NCBI GenBank assembly: GCA_017591395.1
Contig: WEDG01001391.1
Coordinates: forward strand, 62,001-126,000
Direction of reading: 5' to 3'
Origin: Schistocephalus solidus
Taxonomy: Eukaryota > Platyhelminthes > Cestoda > Diphyllobothriidea > Diphyllobothriidae
DNA: 64,000 nucleotides
Shown one piece after another: positions 11,661 to 24,100 of the stretch. Position numbers and translations under genes: made by a program. Under the pieces are notes generated by a model. The model was not told where the DNA came from, searched no databases, and worked only from the letters and a program-made list of their open reading frames with translations. How positions within the stretch are numbered: the stretch's first letter is position 1; the number at the start of each line of letters is the position of its first letter.

Positions 11661-14600
11661 AGAAATACACTCGTTCAATGGAATGCTCCTGACTTGCCTG
11701 AAATATATTGGGATAATGTTGCATGACGATATAAATTACAACACTGATTAAGTAATTCCTTCGTAACAAAGCATATTTTAAACTTCTGATTAGCATTTAA
11801 TGCAATAATTAACCTAATAAACTGAAAAAACTTCATTTTCTTATGAATCTGCCTATGCTTCCATAGAAGGTTAAAAAATATTCAAAATTATCGGCAGAAG
11901 TCGAACTGCGCAGAGGCTGCAGTGGGATTTTCAAACGAACCTTTCAGAAGACTTCATTCGTTTGAATACAGTTTAAGTGAATAATCCACTTCTTAAAGTG
12001 GATTCCAGTCAGTGCGCTTGTTTAAGAAATGTTGTTATATGTTGCAGAGTATGTGGTGATAGAAAATAATGGATATTTGAGAACAATTATTTTTTTTACG
12101 ATATAGGGTGTTGCAGAGTGCACTACAGGATGGTTTCGTCCAGCGGAGCTTTGGGACCCGTAGGCAGTCATATAGCGACTAGTAATGTATGCTGAATTAG
12201 ATTAGAGACAAGGATCAATAGCTAGAGCATTGGACGTCCCCAACAGAACGGGAGTTTGCATACTGGACTTTGTAAACATGGGGTGGGCTATGAAGGCTTA
12301 TAAACCGGAAATTGCCATTTCATTATGTTCAAAATTTGCATTCGATAATTCCCTCAAGAAAATTTTCGCAGGGGAATTGCCAGCGTGTTAACCCGGATAC
12401 TTCTCCAAATCCGCCTTAATAGTGGATGATTTAAGTTAACTTTTGTACTTCAGCTTTCGTCCAAGTGTACCCATTTACCTGATCGGTAGCTAGTTCTTTT
12501 CCCCAGATGGAAACAGAAATGTAGACTACAAACATCAATATTTTGAATTACCGCATATCCAATGAGCGATGTTCGATCCATATCAATATAGTGATAGTTC
12601 CGAACTATCGTCCTGAAAAGAAGCGAAAAACCAAAATTTTATCAAGTATAAGGGACTGGAGCATAATTTTAGTGAGTTAAACTGTAAAAACGGTCATATA
12701 TTCACTTTACCTGGTTTCATTTAAAATAATTACAAAACTGTTAAATACATGCTTTGTTGGATTCGAAACTGTACGATATGTTCTGATATTTGATGCAATC
12801 TTATAGTTTTAACAAACAGGGAGAAATGATCGCACCTTATCTTTGGTATGGTAGTGTTGACATCATTTTCTATGCTGATTACATTGACACGCTTCTGATT
12901 ACACCCGGGTGGCAATCAAACCGAGATAAGTTCTCTGCATATTGCAACATGTTTAGCAATTTGTAATTCGCTTATTGATTTGCATTTACATTCGAGAGAT
13001 ATTCTTATTTCCGCCATGGCGGCATACTCCGTTTTGGCAGCCTCAGGCCTACCCATTTATCATACAATCTTCAGCTGCAAGTCCATTAAGCATGGCCTTG
13101 TTAGAAACTTTGTTTACATACTTTGTGATGCACGTCCATGGTACAAAAGCTCCAGTCTGGCTTATATTCACTTAATGCAAAATATTTTCTTCTGCAAATC
13201 GGTTAGTTTATTGGATAAAGGTTCAGGATATAGTACACATTATAGACAATGAACACTCTCATGGTCATCGTCAGATAGGAAAGGACCACGAAGGCAATCG
13301 TATACAAGTGCCTTTTATCTAAGGTGGTTTATCATACGCAAAAATATGGAACGGGAAGTTTATTAATTATAGTTTTTAAGAATTTTGGGTCTTCGATTTG
13401 GACTTCCTGTTCTTAAGGCAGTGAAGTTTGTGAGATACTCGCATTTACTACATTCCTCACTCTCAGCTCAATGCAAACGTCATAATGCAAGGGATAACCC
13501 TGTGAAAATATAATGCTTAATAAATTCAGGCAGCTTGAATTTCCATTTTGAGGGGCAATACGATAATCAGATGATATCAGCAGTGATCAGTAGCGGTTCG
13601 CTTATTGGAGTGCTTCAAATTGAGAAAATTTGGTGTAACACATATTTCCTGTAGATGTATTTTTCTTCCTCTTAGGATAGGAAAAAAATAATAGAGCAAT
13701 CTGTCTGTCCACAGCCCATAAAGAAATGTTTAAACAATAATGGAGCCTTAATCATTCAGAAATGCAGTGTATACTAATGTGGAAGGGTAGCGTTCAAATT
13801 GAGTTAGTTTCAGCCAACCCAGTAAACATCCCTGGTTAGCAGTTAGACGTACCAAAAGGCAGACCATTCCGGAGAACCAAAATGTATTGTGGGTCGTCAA
13901 ACTGCCGAATGATGTTTTCCTAAGTTATTTGCTGTTATCTGCTGATAGATTTTTACCTAACGGGGGCCGACTGTCAAACCATCCCATGCACCTGCAATCT
14001 GCTCTTAACATTTTGAGTCAAATTAAGCAAATCTCCCCATTTGGGGTAAATACGGTGAACTGACTTTCCTGTGGCGGGATGAAGATGCTTCTGCCATGCG
14101 TCGTCTTGTGTAGATAAGGGAGAATTTAAAATTTTTCTGGCATCAGCTTATGTGGTAAAAATTCATTTGGTTTGAACTGCTCCAGTCAGTCACGTTACGT
14201 AGAATCAGATTGAGTGCGCAATGCAGGTGGGTCCCACCTGGCCATTTTATTACTCACAGTTTAAAGACTGTCTATCTGAGTGATACCACAGATTGCAGGC
14301 CGCAATAATTGGAGCATTTTTTTTTCTGAATGAGGAGGCTAAAATACAAAAATGTATGACTTGGCATTAGTCATTGGAAAATTTGCGTAAAATGCAGATA
14401 TTTCTAGAAACCTCGTATTTTTTCAAAACCTTGTGATGCCGCATAATTTGCTGAGGACGCCTTCTGCGAAAAAAAACTCACACTGATTTCGCTGGTACCC
14501 AAGGTTTACCTGCAAATCCTATTTAATAGATAAGTATGTTGCAGGCTGTAAACAGTGGCTAAGTGAAGCATGAGGATGATATTAACAAACCAGGTCGGTT

Positions 14601-16610
14601 ATTCAAACGTCCAAGAAATTGACCACTTGTGAAGCTGAGTGACAAGTGAAGCTTATTCTTCAAAGAATGGACCAAGCGATAGCTTAGTGACTGTGACACA
14701 CAAATGGGAAAGTACTGTGTTAATTTCAGATTTCAATGACGGTAAGGCCTGTGTCGCAACCACCCGTGTTGACTGTTTTCGGTCATACCTCATTGAATTT
14801 GGCATAAATTTATAAAGCTACTTCCCTATTCCTCCCCTCATTATTCCACCCTTATGCAAGTTTCGTGATTCGTTACATAGCTCGCAAAGTCTTTAGTCCT
14901 AAGGTATGTGAAGGAGGTAGAACCCAACTAGCTACATGTTTGCCAATGGCTTATTTTGGCCAACAAACGCCACCTATCAAGAGATGCACGTCCTGACAAC
15001 CAATTGTCACGTCAATGCTCACTTAAACCGACGAGACCAGATTTCTCATGGAAGTTGATGACCACTTGAGTTCCAAGCTGCTGGACGCTATATCCTCCCT
15101 CCCCACTCTGAGGTCTTTGCATGGGTATAGGGTTTAGTTACACTGACAGCGTGCGTATGAACTCTAACTCTAATGCAGTTAGTAATGCCAATCACCGAAA
15201 GTGGTGTTGAAATAGCGAATCTTTACGATCGGATGCCGTTGACGAAGCCATCATCGCACTGAGTAGGAACATAAGAGAGGAAGTCTGGGACCGTGAATTG
15301 CGCCTGAATATTTTTATCATGAACTTGCGCGACAGTTGCAGCACTTTGCTTCTTTCTCATCTGTTAAAACAGAGTCAAAAGAACTGGAAGCTTGATACAC
15401 TGTTGGTTGCTGGCACGGCATTCACCAGTACATAGGGCCTCAACCACTCCCCTGGTCCACATTTGATAAACCAAGAATTCACAAATAAATAAAGGGGTGC
15501 CTCAGAATCCAACAGAGTTGGAGTGACATTACAGCCTAACTCGATCTACCAATCCACCATTCATTACGAAAACACATTGAACTGACCAAGATCTGAGTTG
15601 AATCGTCTTTGGAAACCTTGCAGGCCACGCCATTTAGCAGGCTGTAATCGTCTCAAGCACGTACGTCTTTACCACATTGACAGCGTAGATACTAGCTTAA
15701 AGTCCAGACACACGCCTTTCGTCGATCTGGTGCCACTGTGGGTTATATCGCAGTAACTGATGGATTTTAGCTCTAACGCTCATATTAACATTTGGACCAA
15801 AGCTACAAATGTTCTGTCCCAAACGAATAACTTAAAGCCAATGCACTAATTTCCACAAAATTAAACAAGACAATCTCAAGCATACCAGATCACATTTTAG
15901 CGCGGAAAATAGGCTGAAAGCCGACTGCACCTGGTAGACACGCAGAAAAGTGACCTATTCGGTCAAGCTGATCAGCTGTCCTTCTACGTTGGCTGTCCCG
16001 TCTAACCCAGGCCAGTTTTATCGATTAGTCTAAATTTGCAGCTCCAGTCATTTCGCATGCAAGGGAGCAAATGGCAGCCAACTTAACCTCTCCTCGATTT
16101 TCAGCAGGATTAACCGAGATTGCGGGAGAGAAGGCACGTTGTGCAGGTCTCTTCCGTAGCTGTCTAAAAAGCGTCCAACTCAAAACTGCCGACATTATAC
16201 CCCACTGATCGTGATCATTTTTAAGGGCTTATTTATAACGACTGCAGAGAAGTACATTCCAGTGTCGATTAGTAGACTACATTCACGAAATCAGCCATCA
16301 ACACGTTCCTGATTGCGAATCCAGAAAAACTGAACTACCTAGAAAATCTTATGGGCATTGTGCGTTGTCGTGTCGGATAAAAATACGAAAAACGGTGCAA
16401 TATCAAGAGATACCTAAGATATCTTATTGATAGATGCTATTCAGTCGATTGCCCTATACATCAACCTGCAGAATAAAGGCTATCGATTACAACGAAAGAA
16501 ACTAACTCAGAAGATAAGTTCACTGAAAATGTAGATTATGATAACTCTTATTCGTAGTGGACTTTAAATCATAAAAAAGGCTTTAGATGAGGAGGGAAGC
16601 GACAATTTAC

Positions 16611-16793
16611 CTCAACAAGCGTTTGTAGAGCTTCATTTCTTCTATTGGGTTGCCGGCAATGACTGATTCCCTGGCTGCACCCATCCAATCTTCCACTCGG
16701 GCAACGACAACTTCATGTTCACTTGCCAACTGAAAGGCCAGATCCTGGAGAAGGTTGTGAGGCTTTGGTTCAAACGATGGATGGAACTTTTGT
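16611..16793 (-). CDS. DPP-IV-like gene, hydrolase-domain exon (LAS..VVVARV)
   Basis: A textbook exon of 183 nt: acceptor ccttattttcttttag| and donor GAG|GTAAATTG. One frame is open. It reads LLQDLAFQLASEHEVVVARV, matching DPP4 [20 protein letters not shown] in order and spacing, and ends MKLYKRLL where the family has LLYAVYRKL. It begins in the phase left by 29169-29662 (GT + A = Val). Where the family has the conserved DGRGS/T segment this exon reads EDWMGAARES, so that motif is not kept. It ends with two bases over, which does not fit the start of 7718-7881. A small exon may lie between them. The plus-strand Penelope remnant begins only about 250 bp away. Confidence 0.87.
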
Positions 16794-17049
16794 CTAAAAG
16801 AAAATAAGGGACAAAGGTTTTTGCAATTCCATTCGGTTGCATATGGATTTTCTCGTTCCCTAGAAGTGTTGATCTATGATCTGCCTTTATCGCAGGAGGA
16901 ACTATGCTGTTCCGTTTGGCCCTGGGGCTCTGCGTTAACAGCCTGACGCACACGTATGAGTGAGAAGGTCAGAAATTACAATGGCAAAGGAGCATGGGAT
17001 GGTCGTTTTTGACTTATTTGACTTAGTTAACCGGTCACAGTCTCTCTGT

Positions 17050-18510
17050 TTTAGGGTCTGAACCGGCACGAGTTGATTCTCAAGCATGGCGCAATAGACC
17101 CCTTTGCGCCCTTTGACCCACCGGTGTACCGACTTTTATTGTAAAAACTGAAAACTTTCTGATAAATGTAAAGTGCTCCCACTATCTAGTTTGTTTGTCA
17201 CTGACCACCTTATGTTTTTGACAGTAGGTTCATCAAAAACCGCAGTATTTTCTGATCAGCTCCTTGAACGCATAAAGCATGTGAAATTAGAGCCAGACGA
17301 ATCCATGGTATCTTTTGATGTCGTTTCACTCCTCACCTCCATTCCACAGCAACTAGCAATTTAGGTTGTGAGAAAATGTCGAAGAGGTCAAAGCGCTCGA
17401 AGTCCGAACATTTGCTCGAATTTCTACGTCAATGCCCAAAAATCTACTTCACCTTTGATGGTCTACTATATGAACAAATTAAAGGCACTCCCATGTGCTC
17501 GATCGGGCATGATTACGGAATTAGTCCTCCAACGGATAGAACACTTGGTCTTCACCAAAGATCAACCAACGTTTTAGGTTCGTTATGTCGATGCTACTTT
17601 TGTCATTGTCAAAACATCACATAGCAAGCACCTCAATGATTTACTAAACTATTTTGTCCCAAATATCGCATTCATGATGGAAACTGAAACAAACACACAA
17701 CTTACCTTCCTGGATGTACTTGTTCGCCGGTGTGCAAATTGACAACTGCAAATCATATTATTCAGCAAAGCCACCAGCACTTAGCAAATATTACATTTAA
17801 ATAGCAATACTCCTCTGTCTCACAACCGTAGCTGCATCCAAACACTTTCACAAAACCATTGAAACATATTGCAGCATGCCAGTTGACAAAAGAACTGAAC
17901 GACTTTACCTTCATGAACTCTTCCGAACTAGTGAATACCCAAGCTCTTTTATCAACAACAGCAAGCGCCGAGTGAACAGATGGCAGGTAAAAGTACAGCA
18001 GCCCGAAGTCTTGAGGGCCATTCCTTAAATAAAATGAGTCGCCGAGGCATTCTCTTGACTGTTACATCCCGCCGGAGTAGGCATAGACAATCGACCTTAG
18101 GCGAAAATTCATCCTAGGGGTATGCAACCCAACGACAGAGTGACCCCTACCGAATCCTTCACAGTTTTCTATCCAATATGTTGTAATGAGGAGAACTGCA
18201 ACTATGTTGGTGAAACTAGACAAAAATTGCAGCTCCACCTACATAAGCACAAAAAGGACACTCTGAGGCTAGACTTAAACTCACAGTTTGCAACACATAT
18301 CGAAGAGACTCTCCACATTTTTGACATTCAAACTGCAACCATCAAAGGTTGAGGAACCTCAAAAGCCAAGCGACTTACGCTTGAGGCTTGACAGTCAGAT
18401 GCCAACTCTATCGACAAGAATCCAGACCTGCAAACGGCCTATAAAGGCTTACGTCACTACATGCATTAAGACTAGGGCAAGATTGTTACACCGGAAGCAA
18501 GGCATATAAG
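17050..18510 (+). mobile_element. Penelope-like element remnant (RT + GIY-YIG)
   Basis: This is a decayed retroelement on the plus strand, antisense to the host gene. Pieces in successive, often broken frames follow Penelope-like order. MVSFDVVSLLTSIP (about 17304-17346) is the family's SFDVVSLFTSIP motif. FTFDGLLYEQIKGTPM and RYVDATFVIV (about 17581-17610) correspond to the YVDDTF box with the second Asp replaced by Ala, then LTFLDVLVRR. The C-terminal part has YPICCNEENCNYVGETRQKL (about 18168-18230) and later HIFDIQTATIKG, the GIY-YIG endonuclease. Stops and frame changes (for example TAG after QLAI at about 17362) make it inactive. The remnant starts about 250 bp from a host exon. Its limits are approximate. 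Confidence 0.87.
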
Positions 18511-19414
18511 CGAAGATGGCTCCGAGACGAACCCACCGGAAGAGGAGGCAGGCTTACAAGCAACCTCAAGCAATCTGAACTTGCCTAAAACCAGCGGCCG
18601 TCAATCTGTACAGAAATCCACGCAGAGACTAAGGCAACGAATGAGAGAAATTTTACCATTTAAAGGCCGATACGTTCAGTCTCTCAATCAAAACACTGAT
18701 AGATATTAGCAGTAGACGCTTTGAAAATGGAGAGCCAGCCAAGCTATCCGAAACTTGAACGAAAAAACAAACCAGTTGCGGTGAACAGTTTACATTATCA
18801 GCTTTTTATTCCGGAACCCTTAACTTTTGCGAATCTGAAAACTTTCTATTGATAGTTTCAAATACATAATTAAATTGCACACCATTATCACTCGATAACT
18901 GGACAGACGCCAGCCCATCGTTAAAAGAAAAGTGTTATACTCACAGATCTGGATGTCTGATCTGTTCAATAAACAATGTTCCACAAGAAAACATGTGCTC
19001 GATACATTGCAAGTTTAGGAACAGGACCTGGATTTAAGTGCCCAAAGCACGAGATTTCGGGGATCATTTTTAAAGGTCAAGTGGTGGCACTTAGGTCCAA
19101 GTTCTGTTCTCGTAAATTTTCGAAATTAAAATGGGTATGCCTGGCTGATAACGGTTAATAAGCGGGCGGATGGATGTCCGGTCGTTGACGTGGACTCTGG
19201 GCCAGAGAAACTACAGTACCTTTCCTAACTCATGAAATATCATCCTTGAAATTTAATCTGACAGTATGCCACACAGTCGAATTTGTTAATTGTGTCTTTG
19301 TTCTGATTTGAGGCGCAAAAAAGAAGTTTACTGAGGAAGAGTTTCATTTAGATTGGTGAGTTGAAGCCAAAACTGGTCAAAATGGGGCCATATCCGAGGA
19401 TTCTTGATAACCAG

Positions 19415-21110
19415 GTGTTTTCCTACGCTATTGCAACTTCTGGACCAAAGCTTCCATTTTGCGTGCACTCTACTATAAACGAATATTAATATAAGCTAAA
19501 AAGGTTTTAAATATATCCCATCAAATAACGGAAAATTTTATCTTGCGTTCAAGAAAATCAGATAAATGTAGTTATTAGAAATCGCTTTCTTTTCGGAAAA
19601 ATACATTTTTGCAAGTTTGTGACATCCTTTGCCAAAAAAAACTCAGTCGTCAACCTGTTTGAGTGCAGTTTGGTTTACCAAACCGATAATTGGGACTGTT
19701 AACAAGCAGATATATGACAAACGGCCAGATACCGTCATTTTCCCTGTCATACCGTACTGGAAAGATGTCTAGACCTCAGCTTTCAGCAGTTGACTATTAA
19801 TTAATACAGAACATTTAAACGGAAGGGCAGAATACTGACATTTCTTCGCAAAATCTTAGCATAAATTCGGCCACTCGGTTGTGCATTTGCAATCTTAGAA
19901 CCGGGCCGAAAAGTAAGCAAGTATAGCAAAAAACGCTTCAATGGAAATAAATAAGTTAATTTTTTACCTTTTCTGCAGATATTGTATCCCTTATTTTTGT
20001 CGTAGTCGAAAAACCGGCCGAACGTCACAAACGTTTCTTAATTTGGTCTTGGGAAACGGCTAAGTACGCAAACATTTCACGAATAATGATGTAATTAAAG
20101 TGTTTTTTTCAAGAGTTAACTTAATAAGAGTTTTTAAATCAATTTTAGGCATATTAAGCGCTGAATTGTGTTTTGGTCAATTATTCTTTTTGTCAACGAG
20201 TTTTCCTGTTTGCTTGAGTCTATAAATATGAAACTAACGGCCACCTGCATTGGATAACTGTCTCAGCACTTACTATTTCAATACATGCCCTTAAAAAATA
20301 TCTTATTTTGAAGTTCTGATAAACACATACAACATAATCTACATTTATGAGCAATAGACAGAAAACACAGATAAACTTAAAGTACGTACCACCATTTCAA
20401 GAACGATTTGGAACATATCGCAAGCCAACAACCACAATATTAATAAACAAATTAACAAAAGGAAAGCCCTCTTAATATGCATAAAATGGTAAGTTTACGA
20501 TTTCACCTAAAAATTATATTTAAATTTGTTAGTCATTGACATCCATATCAGCACGTCAGCTTATGTAATATTTTATTCCTGTGACGTCCCTGCTGACGCA
20601 GTCCAGCGAAAATCTTTTTGCCTTAGACAAACGCATCTTCAGCAATGGATTAACTGAAGAATAAATCGCCAACTCTCGTGAAACCATGTTGGAATCCATG
20701 CTCAATATTTAAACTGTTTGGTAAGGGCCCTTCTTTCAATTTCCTTTAATCTGGAAGACAACTGCCGTGGCATATAAACCAAAGGACTATTTTCGAACGT
20801 AATTATACTTTTGGTGTTTTATTTACTCATTCGTTTACGTTGACAAACATTTATACATGTAACACTTTAAGTTACTTAGCTAACCCGATTTTTCACGTTT
20901 TCAGAATTCGCAACTTTTCTAAAAATAGTCTTTCTTAACAACGAAATATTAATTTTTAAACAATAATCTGCCGTTTTTTAAGAACGGTCGCTATTTTCTC
21001 CCGTAAAACTTTGGGGAGGCAGTATGGTCTGATTTCGCATAACGGACCCTAATTCACGAAATTTCAAGGATATAGCTCAGTTTGTTTCATTTTTCAATAA
21101 AATGCAGTTA
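19415..21110 (+). repeat. R1 dispersed repeat, copy 1
   Basis: About 1.7 kb colinear with 41005-42660 in the same orientation. Shared points in order: ttcctacgctatt, aatattaatataagct, tttaccaaaccgataat, gcagttgactat, aaaacgct(t/c)caat, taaatttgtt/taaatttatt agtca, gtttc...gttggaat, and a(c)tttgg(gg)agg(a)cgcag...tctgatttcgc. No long open frame is conserved between copies. It may be a non-autonomous element or the 3' part of a decayed one. Confidence 0.7.
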
Positions 21111-24100
21111 AATTGGTGCATTAGCGAGAATCACTGAAAATAATATTTATCACATATGCAGTCATTATTTTATCAGGTAAGGTTTTTCGGAAGGCCGAAA
21201 AGACGCTCGTTTAAATGCCGGCATTCTGGTGCGTCTGAAATATCTTGGTATTATTTTTTTCTTAAGTTTTCCTTCCTAATATAAACTGCGTTTGAAAATT
21301 TGGCTTAACACTGCAGCAGATCACTAACTGATTGTATATGAAACGCTCCCATAAGAAAGCTCCTTTGAGGCTGGAGCAGAAGCCTTCGCAGTTAACAGTC
21401 CTGCGTTTTAGGCAGTTAACTGACCCCTTTGTAGCAACAGTGTTACACACTGCACTTTCCTATGGACAGCCTCCTGAATGCGTATTTTTCCGTCTATTCA
21501 CTGGCACTGGAAATGCAATTTCATTTTACTATTGGACAGGAGGTTGTGTGTTGTGCACTCGCTCGGCTCTGTCAGGGGATAACAGGTCAGCCAAGAAAAA
21601 GGCCACAGCCAGTTACCGTAAATATTGTTTTTCTGAAAACCAGTTCTTATTGCCAGCCAGTCTTATTCTTCGCATCTAAAGTTTCAAAAAGACATCGTGC
21701 TGTTTAATAAGCGATTCTTATAACATTTCCTTCACACAATCCGTGTGAATATAATCTTAAAACATGAAAAATCATGATTTTTTACCTCCCCCGCCCCTGG
21801 TATGTATTTGCTTGTGAGCTGCGCCGTAAATGCTGGTTCCATAACACACGACGTTGGCGAAATTTGTGTCCTGTACGCAGGTAATAAGATGAACTTTTAT
21901 TTCTTTCAAAGACAGCTGTCTTATGGACCTCTTTGGAATGGGATTAGGGCGTTTACTCGAAGGTTTCACTCTTAATATTCGCATTTTTGCATCCTTCAAG
22001 CATGCCAGCTAATCTGAATATGTCAATATTTGATACTGTTTACAGTAAGCCCTCAAGATGGATTACAAATCGTTGGGCGGCAACTGTGACAAAAGAAAAA
22101 TATGCGAATGAAACACGTTAGAAGAAAAATGCGCAAACTGAAAAGGAGAAAGAAAAAAATAAAAACTGAAGAGGATAAAGGCTACGAAGAGTTGACGGGG
22201 AATAAAATAGGGGTAAACGAGGCAAGAAAGAGCATGAACGCTAGGGGATTCATTAATGGAAACTGCATGTTAAAGATAAGGATCTAAAGCATCCCAGTAG
22301 TAGATTACAGTCATAGGGCACACCGCATGTCAGGCTGACCAACATATGCAGATATATGTTTAGGTTAATCTTGAACATCAATATCAATACCACTGGAACC
22401 ATCTGTTTTTATATGCAGCAGGAATCTGGTGACTGGCTAAAACATAAACATACGGAAAGGTGCTTCTGATTGTTACACAGCAAAGCCAAAAAACTCGTTT
22501 CCGCATGTGCCTTTTCGCCTCAATTATTCATTAGTGCTTGTTTGGGCCAAACAGATTTCAAAAACACCTGTCCTGAAGAAGAGTACACCGTTACCTTCAA
22601 GTACAGTAGTTTTGTATTTCATGAAGACTATACATTGAGCTTCTAACGTGATTTCATGTAGAAAGTGTTAGAAAAGTAGGGTTGAAGCAGTGCGATAGAA
22701 TCCTAAGGCACCTTATGCACTTAATGGCACTGGCTTTTGAACGATAATTGTTTCTCACATCCGCGAATATCACATCCATAAAAGCGTCTATTTGAGTCAA
22801 AGTAGTTTTCGACACTAATGCTTAATGACTTTATAATTTTCTATGTTTGCCTTGGGAACTTTGTGAGTTAGACTTTTTTATACCAATTGCAGCAAATTGC
22901 ACTTTTTCTAATTTTCCATTTTTAAAATGCCATACTAGATTGTTTATAAATGTGTAAAATGAAGATTTTTGTGACCGTGGAATTCTTTCAAAATGTCCAT
23001 ATAAATGTACAAAATGTACAAATCAATATAAACAGCAAACATTTTTAAGTGGGTGTGATGTCTTCTTAATGGCCTTGGGTAGTCTCAGAAAATCCTCTTA
23101 CTGAAAGCATACAACACGAAGATATGAACCTGGAAAAGCCAGTGCAATAGGAGGTGCAATTAAAAATTATTCATGAGCTGAAAGACAATTTTAAAGTGAT
23201 AAATAATTACTTTTTATGTCGAATATTGAAGCGAATGCTCTGCGCTGCAGAATATGCACAACAAAATACATAAAGAAAGGCATGACGTTAATTATTCAGA
23301 ACAGTCAAAGTTCACCGGGCACGAAGCACTTTTACTGTATGAATTATCTGAACGGATTCCCAAGCCTATGCAAACCATAAATCATTGTTCAAGCATTATT
23401 TCTATAACATGTTTTAGTAACTTAAAGTATCGAAAGTCAATAAAAGTCATTCTATTGCTTGTGGTCATTTTTAGCCAGCATGCTCTTTGCAGATGGAAGA
23501 AGTAACACACAGGGAACTTCCAGCGTCATGATTTGAGTTAAATTCCTTAGGATTATGGTTCATTTTAATCGCATTTTCAACCCCCCTTAGTAGTCCTTCC
23601 TTAGTGAACCAATACCAGAGAATTTAATTTACATTGTGGAGAATTATTTTTCCTTCTGCACTCTACCTGGACCGCCGCTTTGTCAGCTAACCTTAATTAA
23701 ATTAAGGTTTTTTGACTTTTTGCCTTTCCACTCAAATTTATCTTACCAACCCAGGACCTAGCATTATAATAAATACTCCCCTTGGGGATAAAAATAAACA
23801 TATTTTGGGTTGTGTAAAAGAAGAACTAGGCCAGTGTCTTTTCAACACGCCGACGATATCTTTTCCGAATATGTTTACTTGATGGAAAAAGAAATAAGGA
23901 CTTAGAAGAAGGCTACATATTCGCAAACTCCCCTAGATCTTACAAAACAGCACCGCATGAAATTGGAAACGTTCACTTTGATGACGTTTAATTCATCAGA
24001 GAACTGTAAAGTATTTTGAAAAATTTGGAATTGTTTAAGTCGTTCAGTCTATTTTTGACTGACCTTGAGAGAGAGAGTGCTTGTTTAAGGGCCGACCAAA

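Larger units (their letters stand above)
7882..16610 (-). other. Long intron
   Basis: Contains a CCTAA-rich tract (10060-10215) and an R2 copy (10870-11660). The part 14950-16200 is less AT-rich and looks like decayed repeat. A small exon that would repair the phase between 16611-16793 and 7718-7881 may be hidden here, but I could not identify it. Confidence 0.45.

Noticed and set aside
16611..16793. Spectrin-repeat-like helix
   Set aside because: The LAS...VVVARV strand and the phase join to 29169-29662 fit the S9 hydrolase domain better.
21332..21707. 115- and 81-codon plus-strand frames
   Set aside because: Two overlapping frames with no recognisable motif and no supporting splice or promoter signals.
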